Part shown: in pieces, positions 13,213-21,279 of the stretch | Numbering within the stretch: the stretch's first letter is position 1 | Layout: each line of letters opens with the position of its first letter | Assembly: GCA_013365325.1 (NCBI GenBank) | Contig: JABVXV010000613.1 | Span: 1 to 21,279 of the forward strand | Length of the DNA: 21,279 bases | Source: Dipetalonema caudispina | Taxonomy: Eukaryota > Nematoda > Chromadorea > Rhabditida > Onchocercidae | Direction of reading: 5' to 3' | Notes under the pieces: model-generated | Told to the model about the DNA's origin: nothing | Database searches by the model: none | What the model saw: the letters and a program-made list of their open reading frames with translations, nothing else | Translations under genes and position numbers: made by a program

Positions 13213-16200
13213 ATGACGCAATTTTTGCCGGATAATTTGCTGGCTTTGTTTGAAGCACGACCTCCGTTACCGTACAAACCACCACCCGATGAATTACTTA
13301 TTGATCGGAAACGTCCGAAAATGTCCGGCTTGTCCGAATATATCCATCTTTTCGAGGTATATTTCTGCAGTATATGATGATTATTGCTACCATAGAGATA
13401 TTAGAGACCTGAGTCGGTCTTGATTTTTGGTCTCATATGACACAGTATAGGAGGTGTTTTCGAGCCATTAGGGTTCTTTAATACAATGCTTTTGTAAGAA
13501 GTTATGGAACCTTTGTATTAAAGAAAGTGTTGAAATGAAAGAGCAACGAAATACTGATAGCAACAATATTTTTTTATATCATAGACCCTTTTATCTATTC
13601 GGAAGTATTGTAAAAAGTCAAACTCCATTTAATAGTTGCACGAGTAGCTATAGTACTTAAAACACAAGAAAAAAAAAAAGTAATATGTAATGGCTTTATA
13701 CTCGTTTACAGGACCCTAAGGATACACCAGCAAAACCAGTCTATGAAACGAAAGAAGAAAGACGAGCTCGACGGGTCAGTAAAATATATCTCTGAATTCA
13801 GAATAATTATATCCATTACATTTCCCCTTAATTTACGCTATATATTTGTTCGATACATAAAAATTGCGGAAAGATTTAGATGAAGAAATCCTAACTTTTT
13901 AAGATACGTGAAACAGTGAAATCCAAAAAATGTAGAAGGAAGATTGTAACGTTCCATTTCCTGAGAGATTGGATTGCATGAGTAAGGGAACAATTGTCCA
14001 CTTTTCCATATGACGAAATTAAATACCTGCCATTCTTGTAACGGTGGATGCATATTACTTCAATATATTTGTTGCAGCGAAAAGAAAAAGAAGAATTATT
14101 GGCATATAAAATTGAACAAGGCATTGCAACATGTATGTCACGTCTTTAAAAATTTCTTATTATTATTTAGTTATTGATTTCATTGATATTCTAATCGCAG
14201 AAGGGTTATTTTTGCGTTCGGTTAAAAACGTTCCTCGTTTTTTAATTTTATAAACTATTGTGATTCCTATTCTGTTCCAGGGAATCCAGCTCAAAATCCA
14301 AGTGCAACCGTCGATCCGTATAAGACTCTGTTTGTAGCTCGAATAGTAAGCTGTTAATACATCACTATTTTTTCCCTGAATGACTTAAATGTTTTCAACA
14401 AATTTATAGGCAAGCGTAATTAATTCGCCCCTTTCGGGAAAAATTTAAAATTTCCAGATTTGATATAGATTACAACTCGAAATTTAATTTGGATAAAGAG
14501 ACCTATGCGTTCTGAATTTTTTTTAAGCATGAGAGAAATTTCCTTAGCGCGTTTTAAGTTAGCTTTGTTTTCAACTGCGAAGTAATTGATGATTTGTTTT
14601 TCCTTCTTTCTTTGTGTGTTTTAGAATTACGAGACTTCGGAGTCGAAACTTCGACGAGAATTCGAACAGTTTGGAAAGATCACACGTGTAAGTCAAATTC
14701 ATTCATCACAAGTCTTACTGAGTTTGTGGTCCCAATTTGCTGTGCATAAAATGCAGAACTACTGTATGCTTTGCAAACTTGTTTTTCTGCTAAAATATTT
14801 CAATATCCGTTGCACAGTGTTCAATATGCTACTATATTTTGCTGATTTGGTATCGAAAGATTTTGAGATGAACAAGCTTATGTTTGTCTGCAGCGTTCAT
14901 ATCGGCTCGTTTATTAAGTTCACATCTCGTTTAAAACTCTGTGAATGATCAACTTACTCGATGATTAGTGATATCCGTCATCTTTAGATTTTGTTTTTCA
15001 GCTGGCTTTGGTTCATGATAAGAATGGAAAACCACGAGGTTACGCCTTTATCGAATATCAACATAAAGAATCAATGTCAGGTAATTTTTAAATTTATTTA
15101 TGAAAAAGTACCGAAGTGCTTTGATGACGGTAAGTCAATTGTTGATTTGAAATTTTGTACCTTCATGAATAGATAATAGTTGTATTATCAAAATTTTCTT
15201 ATAATTCTTATATCCGTTAAGTTTTTTGGACGCTAAGGTAATAGCTTGGCTTGAATGCTAAGGTTTGCTCAGTTTCCTTTTAAGCTTGATTTTTACACAT
15301 TTACACGAAATCCTTAGACTCTGGAAAGTTCAAATAAAACCGACAATGTATGTTCGAGCTCTCTGATAGTTTCTGATGTTCTTAGTTTGAAATAACATAT
15401 TTTTGTTAAAATGCTAGCTTTGCTCTTTCTTTTTCATACCATTCTTGTTCCGTTTTTTCTCTATTTTGCAACTGTTTTTACTCATAAATACAGTCTTGTT
15501 AGAGTTGTCTCAATCTTATAGCACTGTCCAGTCGACACCTTGCTTTTGTTTTTACTTTGGCAGAATGAATCAACTTCTGATGAACTTTCAAATACCCTTC
15601 CAACCGTCTTTTACATGACCTAAGCTGACAGATGGGCTTAACAGTGAAAGGTAACAATGCTATAACTCACGTTACGTCATGCAGTTGCTGTTGTGATTTC
15701 TTTTGACTGTTATCGTGGGTCTTTTCCATTAGAAAGAGAATAAAATAATTTCTCAGGTAATCTTGGTGGACTGTTAGTAAAGGGTGAGAAGTTAATTCTT
15801 TAAATCGATTTTTAGTTACTGGTGCAGTTTATTGTTGTTGTTTGTTGTTGTAAATGGGTAAGTTACATGGTTGTGTGACATTTTGGACATGCACACCTTT
15901 CTTTCTTGGCACAACTTTTTTAATACTTTTTTTTTCGAAAATCTACAAAAACTTATGGTGCTGTATTTGCAGAAGGGCAGCATTCGCTATGAATGGTCGT
16001 GCCTGTCTCTTGAATGCACACATACATCAGCCATGGGTTTGTTTGTAAACACTGTGTTGAGTCGTCTAAATTTTTCACTATTTTTAAAACAAAAGTTTTG
16101 AAAGTTAAAGAAAGAAGAACAAAAATGATAGAGTACATAACAGTATGCGACTCACACAGAAAAATGGTTAAGAAACCTGAAACTGGCGCAAGATTGCAGA

Positions 16201-16274
16201 GCGCTTTTGTCATGGTTTGTTTTAAGTGCGGTAAGGCTCTGTGTGTGTGTGTGTGTGTATGTGTGTGAGAGCGT

Positions 16275-16305
<31 letters not shown>

Positions 16306-18453
16306 CTTGTGTGTGTGTTGCGATTAATTAGTAGTACTATTAGAAGCAATAGCCAGGCTAATAACTAGTATACTATATTCTGAAGCTGATCGAGGCTGCC
16401 AGAAGAATATTTTACAACAATGTTTTTACGTAATAATGAAAGAATACCGATCTAAAATTAAGGGATGAGGTAGTATTTCTTAAATTTTAGTATCAAAAAG
16501 AGAAATAAAGAGCTGTTGAGGATGTAGAGATGTGTTTGTTATTCATCGAAGTGCTTGCCCAGACGAAAAGGTTGGGGTAATTGTCATAGTGCCCTGTATC
16601 TGCTGTTTAATAATGTCGTTACGTAGATATTGTAGCTGGCAGCTTCATTTTTTTTTTTTGCTGGTATGAAATTTGACAGTTTATTTACTGCTTAATTTTG
16701 CTTTCTACTTCATTTATAAGTAAAAGGAAAAAAAATGTTTCATTATTTGGTATTAAAGGCGGGTAAGTTGAAAGAAGGGGTAAGTTACGTGGGTAAGTTT
16801 TCACGTGGACCATGCTTCTCCAATTGGCGCATGCTTTTCATCTAGCAGATATTATATTGTCATTAACGTACATATAAAGGTAAGCTGGGTGAGTTCCTTT
16901 GAGTAGCAATGGCTTGCATAATGTTAACTAATGATGTTACTATCAATCATCTTTATTTGGACAAGAGATTATAAAGTGTATTATTACATTTGGTTTTATC
17001 GAGACAGTCTATTTCCTTCAACATGGAATTACGTATGGCTAATCATCACTGAATTTGATGATGGCTAATCAAAAAATGGTTATCTACGTTGGCAAAGTAT
17101 AGACTCTTCATTGCAGGTGCAACGTTACATGTTGTTTGCCAATTACGCACTAAAAAATTGTTTTTAGAAGCTTACAAAAAAGCTGATGGCATGAAAATTG
17201 ATGGACGACGGGTGGTTGTTGATTATGAGCGTGGTCGTACGCAGAAATCTTGGTTGCCACGACGACTTGGTATGTTGGTTATTGTGCGCAAAAAATTCTT
17301 TGCAGTGGTTTGGAACTAAAAGACCTAAAATTATATCCTCGTACAATACGGGTGTTGATCATTTAATAATTCAAGGTGGTGGTAAAGGTGATACACGACG
17401 TCTCCGTGAATCGAAAGCTGTGCTTGAAGCAGCGGCATTAGAAATGGCTCATGAGGATCGTGATCATCGATCTTCATCTACCCATCGCTCATACTCACAT
17501 GATCGCGAGCGTGAACATAATGGTACAGTTTCTTCGAGTTCAAGGCGTCATAGTCGTAGTCGTGATCGTGATCGTGATCGTGACAGGGACCATGATCGTG
17601 ATTCAAGACGGTCAGTTCTTAGTATTTGATAAATATTTATTTATTTCATCTTTCTATTAGGAAATTTTTTTACAGTTTATAAAGAGAGCTTTCTTTTAAT
17701 GTTGTGTATCTTACATATTTTAATTTGTCTACTTTTTATGTTGTATATTTTACATCAGAGTGAGCACCAAACAAAAACTTGCACTCATATGACAAAATCG
17801 CATTGAATGCGACATTAGGTCCGACATGTCAACCTGTTATCGTCCTTCGTCGCTTTTAGTTTGGAAGGGAAGTCCTTTTCAAATACCATCCAATCACTAG
17901 TAAAAATGCTTTTGTTATATCCTGGGTGTCATAGTCATTGGTATTTGAAAAGCAGAATGTGTTTGTGCGTTCCAGCAGTGGTTGATAAGGAACCGAGTAT
18001 TCTCATGCACTTTATTTACTATGTAAAGTAGATTTCTTCCTGTTGAGCCTAATGTTTGTACTGACTCAAATGAGAACTCCTTTAATGATTAATAGTTGCC
18101 AGGATTTATAACATTTTAGATATGTTATCTTTCAAAAGATGACTTTTCGGTACTTTGCAATGTTTCACTCAAAAATTTAAAATGCAGCTCCTTTACATAG
18201 GTATGTGTGATTTTCCGGCATACGGGTAGTAGTACTATCGGATGCGAGAAACTGCATTCCATTAGGTTTAATTTTGAAGGCTGATATACTTTTTTGTGCA
18301 TTTTGAATACAATAATCAGAATTATGATATGTTAGATACGATGATCATCGTTCGTTACGTGATGGGCGAGGCAATGGCGATCGAGACCGGGAATATCGTG
18401 ATCGGGATCGTGAACGGGATAGAGGTCGTGATTATGATCGTCGACGTCATTAA
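13213..18453 (+). CDS. SNRNP70/rnp-7: U1 small nuclear ribonucleoprotein 70 kDa protein (complete, 9 exons)
   Basis: This nuclear protein binds stem-loop I of U1 snRNA and helps the U1 snRNP recognise 5' splice sites. Exons: 13213..13356, 13712..13774, 14078..14132, 14281..14345, 14625..14687, 15002..15080, 17168..17269, 17376..17610 and 18336..18453 (TAA). They total 924 nt, 307 residues, and every junction phase fits. Residues 1-16 ([16 protein letters not shown]) match the conserved family N-terminus. Residues 70-90 include the helix that ends in WNP. The RRM spans about 102-180, with RNP2 LFVARI (104-109) and RNP1 RGYAFIEY (142-149), then [32 protein letters not shown] follows, then an Arg/Asp/Glu/Ser tail ending DYDRRRH. 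The length is close to that of nematode homologues and shorter than the human protein (about 437), whose tail is longer. The weakest junction is the last acceptor (GATATGTTAG), but it gives an in-frame RD-rich end. The family call is very secure. Confidence 0.97.
13357..15001 (+). other. U1-70K introns 1-5
   Basis: Introns 13357..13711 (355 nt), 13775..14077 (303), 14133..14280 (148), 14346..14624 (279) and 14688..15001 (314) all use GT-AG. Donors are GTATAT, GTCAGT, GTATGT, GTAAGC and GTAAGT. Acceptors end TTTACAG, GTTGCAG, GTTCCAG, GTTTTAG and TTTTCAG. Open frames inside them (13838..14124 minus, 14724..14948 plus) are intronic noise. This span also includes the short exons listed under the gene. 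Confidence 0.9.
15816..15857 (+). other. Candidate alternative (poison) exon in U1-70K intron 6
   Basis: A CGATTTTTAG acceptor ends at 15815 and a TGG|GTAAGT donor starts at 15858, bounding 42 nt. Joined after exon 6 (phase 1), it reads [12 protein letters not shown] and then TAA, so inclusion would end translation inside the RRM. Seen: the splice-site strings and the stop. Inferred: actual use. U1-70K genes of other lineages are known to make unproductive alternative transcripts. Confidence 0.25.
16240..16319. repeat. Compound (GT)n-(AT)n-(GT)n microsatellite in intron 6
   Basis: GT repeats from about 16240 to 16267, (TA)n from about 16278 to 16305, and a further short GT run to about 16319. 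Confidence 0.9.
16762..16895 (+). promoter_or_regulatory. Cluster of near-consensus 5' splice sites in U1-70K intron 6
   Basis: GGTAAGT occurs at 16762, 16779 and 16792, GGTAAGC at 16879 and GGTGAGT at 16889, all on the sense strand. A further GGTAAGT lies at 15857. Each is strongly complementary to the U1 snRNA 5' end. None matches an annotated exon end. Their role is inferred, not shown. Confidence 0.35.
17611..18335 (+). other. U1-70K intron 8
   Basis: A 725-nt intron from GTCAGT to GATATGTTAG, the least typical acceptor in the gene (weak pyrimidine tract). It splits an Arg codon (CG|A). A perfect 14-bp inverted repeat lies at 17875..17952. The alternative acceptor at AATAATCAG, about 15 nt upstream, would bring an in-frame stop, which supports the chosen site. 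Confidence 0.8.
17875..17952. repeat. 14-bp perfect inverted repeat within intron 8
   Basis: CTTTTCAAATACCA (17875..17888) and its exact reverse complement (17939..17952) are separated by 50 nt. They could form a stem in the pre-mRNA or mark the ends of a small degenerate element. No target-site duplication was recognised. Confidence 0.8.
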
Positions 18454-18919
18454 GTTACAGGATGATTTGAGCAACATTTCCGTTTTTTCTTTTTTTTTTT
18501 TGAATCTGGGCTTGTTCAATGAGGCGTTTAACAAAGTGAGTTACTTTAATGGCAGCCTGAAAATTTTCAAGAACGGAATTCAACTAATATACAGAGCTTC
18601 ATTTTCACGGTAAGTTTAGCTGTTCATTACGCAGCATAGTTTTGGAGAATTACTTTGTTTGTTGTTTGAAATGACTTGTATGATGTTTTTCATGAGTCGA
18701 TATGAAGTTTTGTTTATGGTGTTTTTCTTTTCGATGTTTGAATTCATAAATATTGGATAGATCATTGGAATTTTGTTTAGCAAGTCACCAGATTCATTAC
18801 ATTTTCTCAATTATTATATTAGATTTGTCAGATTTCTGCAATGAATGGTTTATTAAGGTCGACGGTTGTTAGGGTGATCATCCAGTACCCACACTGGAAC
18901 AGTTGAGTATGACAATATG

Positions 18920-18925
18920 TTTATT
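18920..18925 (-). terminator. Candidate polyadenylation signal of the TTL gene
   Basis: TTTATT on plus is AATAAA on minus, about 260 nt beyond the TTL stop. A variant signal closer to the stop cannot be excluded. Confidence 0.3.
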
Positions 18926-19044
18926 AATTTTTTTCATAATTAGTGGTTACAAAGAAACAAATGGTATGAAAATGTGCTCATGATAGGTTAAATTTGGAAA
19001 TACAAATTAATGGATATTTCCCATGTATTGATGGACAGTAGTGG

Positions 19045-19050
19045 AATAAA
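19045..19050 (+). terminator. Candidate polyadenylation signal of the U1-70K gene
   Basis: A perfect AATAAA about 590 nt after the TAA, and the only one seen before the convergent coding region. The distance is long for a nematode 3' UTR, so an earlier variant signal (for example AATGAA near 18840) is possible. Confidence 0.4.
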
Positions 19051-19185
19051 TAATAACCACTGCCTTTTTTCAAAAAGCTACGAGATTGATATATTTTCTT
19101 GTGAAATTCAAATCTGAACAAAATGAATGATTGCACTTACATCAATAGGTCATTTCACTTATTATAACACCGTATCAGTCGTTTC

Positions 19186-20236
19186 TTAATGTATACAATC
19201 GCGAGTTTCTCCAGCGAATTTACCAGCCAATTCTATCGTGCCCGCATTATACCATTTTCGCGGCAATTTTGCTTCTGTGATATATCCATCCGGTAGCATA
19301 ATGCTGATTTTTCTCTGACATGGCTAAAACAATGGGGAAGTAAAATTTCTAGAAAAATAGGATATTTCTTTGAATACAATTTCATTGGAGATTAAAAAAA
19401 TGATTTGTTACTGAGTTAAGGCTTTAATTATGCAAGCGGAATAATTCCATTGCCTTAATTCCATCATTGCAATCATGATAAATGTTGATTTTTGGGTCAA
19501 TTGGTGACATTTCATGAATATAGCCAGAAACTTCGAAATTTCCCTGCGAATCGGTTTTCGTTTCACCCATGAAATCATCCATGTCAATTCCTGAAATACT
19601 TAGTTTTTGGTCATGCTACATCAGGCTTTCAATATTTTCTATCTAAAACTGTATCCATCGATTGACCTCTCCGACGGTTGCTATGGAATGATCTATCGAT
19701 TCACATTGATGTGCCATTGTTTTCATCCTAATCAAAAGCATTACGGATTGCATTTGAAAAATTCTTTTCTGCGTCATTTCGAGTGAATGATAAATGGAAA
19801 ATGCTTTTGTGCATTTACTAATTCATTTAATTCGAATTTTTTTTTTGCTATTAGGATATCAGCAAAATATCGAATTTTGTTGGACTGCAAAGTTTGCTGA
19901 AGAGAGTTTACAAAGCGGAAATTACTGATAGTATGTATCAGAAACGATTATTATGTCAAATAGGACTTTCAATCCATTCCAGCATTTCCGTAGGCTACAT
20001 TTTATTAGCACTTTTAAATGCAAAAATCCAAGTTGTGAAATGAAATTTTTTAGCTCTGTAAAATGGTTGCACTAACCTCTATCATCATCATATAATTTGA
20101 TAAGTACCCGAGAAGCAGGTCGTCCATTACACATTAATGTACCTCTAACACCGGTACTTTGTACTCGTCCAATTAAACCACCAATCGCGCAAAGTGCGAT
20201 AGGAAAACCGGTTATTAATAATAGTAAACGGAACAT
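19186..20236 (-). CDS. Transthyretin-like (TTL) family secreted protein (complete, 3 exons)
   Basis: Nematode TTL proteins are small secreted beta-sandwich proteins of largely unknown ligand, abundant in filarial secretions. Exons on minus are 20236..20077, 19590..19454 and 19323..19186 (TAA), 435 nt, 144 residues, with phases 1 and 0 matching. Residues 1 to about 20 (MFRLLLLITGFPIALCAIGG) are a signal peptide. The mature part has the family marks in order: GVRGTLMCNGRPA (29-41), LIKLYDDD (about 45-52), a GETKTDSQGNFEVSG-type segment, IDPKINIYHDCNDGIK ending exon 2, PCQRKISIMLPDGYI opening exon 3, and AGTIELAGKFAGETRDCIH at the end. Mature cysteines sit in MCN, HDCND, PCQR and RDC, the usual TTL pattern. 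Intron 1 is GT-AG (GTTAGT); intron 2 appears to be GC-AG. A TTTCAG lies directly before the ATG. I cannot say which ttr member this is. Confidence 0.95.
19324..19453 (-). other. Probable GC-AG intron in the TTL gene
   Basis: A 130-nt intron from AAG|GCAATG to TTGTTTTAG. Joining at these sites restores the family motif DGIK-PCQRK. Reading on without splicing gives AMELFRLHN and then a stop. No GT donor near the exon end keeps the frame and the motif. Confidence 0.85.
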
Positions 20237-20246
20237 CTGAAATTAA
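20237..20246 (-). promoter_or_regulatory. Probable spliced-leader acceptor directly before the TTL start codon
   Basis: TTTAATTTCAG on minus abuts the ATG at 20236, leaving no native 5' UTR. In a nematode this fits spliced-leader trans-splicing, in which the leader supplies the whole 5' UTR. A cis-spliced upstream exon is the alternative; none with coding potential was seen. Confidence 0.6.
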
Positions 20247-21150
20247 ATTTTCTTTTTTTTTAAATATCTGAATTGTTTCGAATGATGTATTATCGAATTG
20301 GAAAATATTTAACCCAAAATTTCAAATCATACTTTTGGGAAGAATATATACAAAAAACTATTATAATATAACCATAGCTATAAAGATATTTTGATAAATG
20401 TAAAAGGAAAGAAAGAAAACAGCAAACTGTTTGATATTAGATATTAACAAATACTTTATATAATATATCATAATTTAATAGAAGCAAATTTTGTCCCACT
20501 TTTTTAAATTATAATATTTTCCCTGTCGAAACAGTAGAAGAAATTGAAATTTAGAAGAGAGAGAGAAAAAGATTAAACTTCAGAAATTGTTGAGGCAAAA
20601 AAAAAAAAAAAACTACATACTTTTGTTGATATCTAAAATAAATAATTTTTCATAATTATTATAATGGTTGCCAGAAAATTAAGCCATCAATAAATAATGA
20701 GGTAAATATGAAACTTTCATTTCGATGAACTGTGTGTTATTTGCTAAGAAAATTTTTAAAATTATTTTAATTTTGATCAAATATTAAATATAATAAATAA
20801 TATTTTGCTTCAGCTTAAGATGATAATATTGAAATTGTAGAAAAATTGGGAATCAGTTGGAAACAGCTAACCATGGCTTCCGCTCAGAGAATTTGATGAA
20901 TGTTTCGAACATTTCAAGTTTTGAATCAACAATAACAGTTGCTCTATACGAGCTGCCGCCATTAATTATAGTACCGTAACTATCCTTTAAATATCAGAAA
21001 CATTGGTGAAATGATAACATCATCCATGATGACGAATTCGTGCTTGTGAATGTAGCATACGCTCATATAACTATTCCTTTATTATATAATTTATTCATTT
21101 ATTATTATAATCATCAATATTATTATAGCAATATTGCAACAATAAATTAG
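20247..21150. other. Upstream region of the TTL gene, no gene seen
   Basis: AT-rich DNA with a 16-nt A run at 20597..20612. A slightly less AT-rich patch lies at about 20870..20980. No open frame with family features was found on either strand. The promoter and outron of the minus-strand TTL gene should lie here. Confidence 0.6.
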
Positions 21151-21151
21151 C

Positions 21152-21181
21152 AATAATGATAATAATAATAATAATAATAAC

Positions 21182-21279
<98 letters not shown>
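21152..21279. repeat. (AAT)n tract at the right edge
   Basis: AAT units with a GAT and a CAA interruption continue to the last base and are cut by the window end. Confidence 0.95.

Larger units (their letters stand above)
15081..17167 (+). other. U1-70K intron 6, about 2.1 kb, interrupting the RRM
   Basis: This is by far the longest intron, between CAG|GTAATT and TTTTTAG. It splits the GAA codon for residue 157, so the RRM is encoded on both sides. Its sequence is less AT-biased and more complex than the intergenic DNA. It holds a candidate stop-containing exon (15816..15857), a cluster of GGTAAGT/GGTGAGT sites (16762..16895) and a GT/AT/GT microsatellite (about 16240..16319). No independent gene was identified; open frames at 15854..16268 on both strands show no family. 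Confidence 0.9.
18454..19185. other. Shared 3' region between convergent U1-70K and TTL genes
   Basis: The 732 bp between the two stop codons hold no further exon that I can support. The plus-strand AATAAA at 19045..19050 is the first perfect signal after the U1-70K stop, implying a 3' UTR of about 0.6 kb unless a variant signal is used earlier. Minus-strand AATAAA complements (TTTATT) lie at 18920..18925 and 18849..18854, so the two transcripts may overlap tail to tail. Confidence 0.6.

Noticed and set aside
14724..14948. Open frame in U1-70K intron 5
   Set aside because: It lies wholly between well-supported exons 5 and 6, whose phases join directly; no family match.
15854..16268. Overlapping open frames on both strands in intron 6
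   Set aside because: Short, mutually overlapping, with no family features; the 3' part is (GT)n. Only possible cassette splice sites here were kept, at low confidence.
17198..17629. 143-codon open frame covering exon 8 and running back through intron 7 into exon 7
   Set aside because: Only the exon 8 part (from 17376) is real. Upstream of that it reads intron 7 and exon 7 in the wrong frame; splicing 17269 to 17376 gives the family-consistent [11 protein letters not shown].
18296..18613. 105-codon open frame over U1-70K exon 9
   Set aside because: It is in a different frame from the exon; the correct frame gives the RD/RE-rich tail and a TAA at 18451.

Overview
The window looks like nuclear DNA of a parasitic nematode, most likely a filarial/spirurid worm. 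It is very AT-rich, has long homopolymer and (AAT)n runs, and carries intron-rich genes with nematode-style TTTCAG/TTTTAG acceptors. One gene encodes a transthyretin-like (TTL) secreted protein, a family typical of nematodes. The species cannot be fixed from the sequence alone.

Layout. (1) 1..1049, minus strand: the 5' part of an unrecognised secreted-protein gene, with a signal-peptide exon (792..1049) and a phase-matched second exon that runs into an Asn-rich (AAT)n tract and off the left edge. (2) 1050..13182: about 12 kb with no gene I can support, made of AT-rich DNA with poly-A/T blocks, (CA)n, (AT)n, (AAT)n, one G4-type G tract and several perfect palindromes. (3) 13213..18453, plus strand: a complete nine-exon gene for the U1 snRNP 70 kDa protein (SNRNP70; rnp-7 in C. 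elegans). All splice phases join to give a 307-residue protein with an N-terminal U1-70K domain, an RRM and an RD/RE-rich tail. Its sixth intron is about 2.1 kb and holds a cluster of near-perfect 5' splice sites and a plausible stop-containing cassette exon. (4) 19186..20236, minus strand: a complete three-exon TTL gene (144 residues), convergent with the U1-70K gene; its second intron appears to be a GC-AG intron. (5) 20237..21279: AT-rich upstream DNA of the TTL gene, ending in another (AAT)n run.

The genes are not an operon. U1-70K works in the nucleus in 5' splice-site recognition, TTL is secreted, and the first gene probably is too. Both window edges fall inside trinucleotide repeats, so this may be a whole contig broken at repeats. 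No CRISPR array, tRNA, rRNA or intact mobile element was seen. The most interesting hypothesis is self-regulation of U1-70K through its long intron; it rests on sequence pattern only and needs transcript data.
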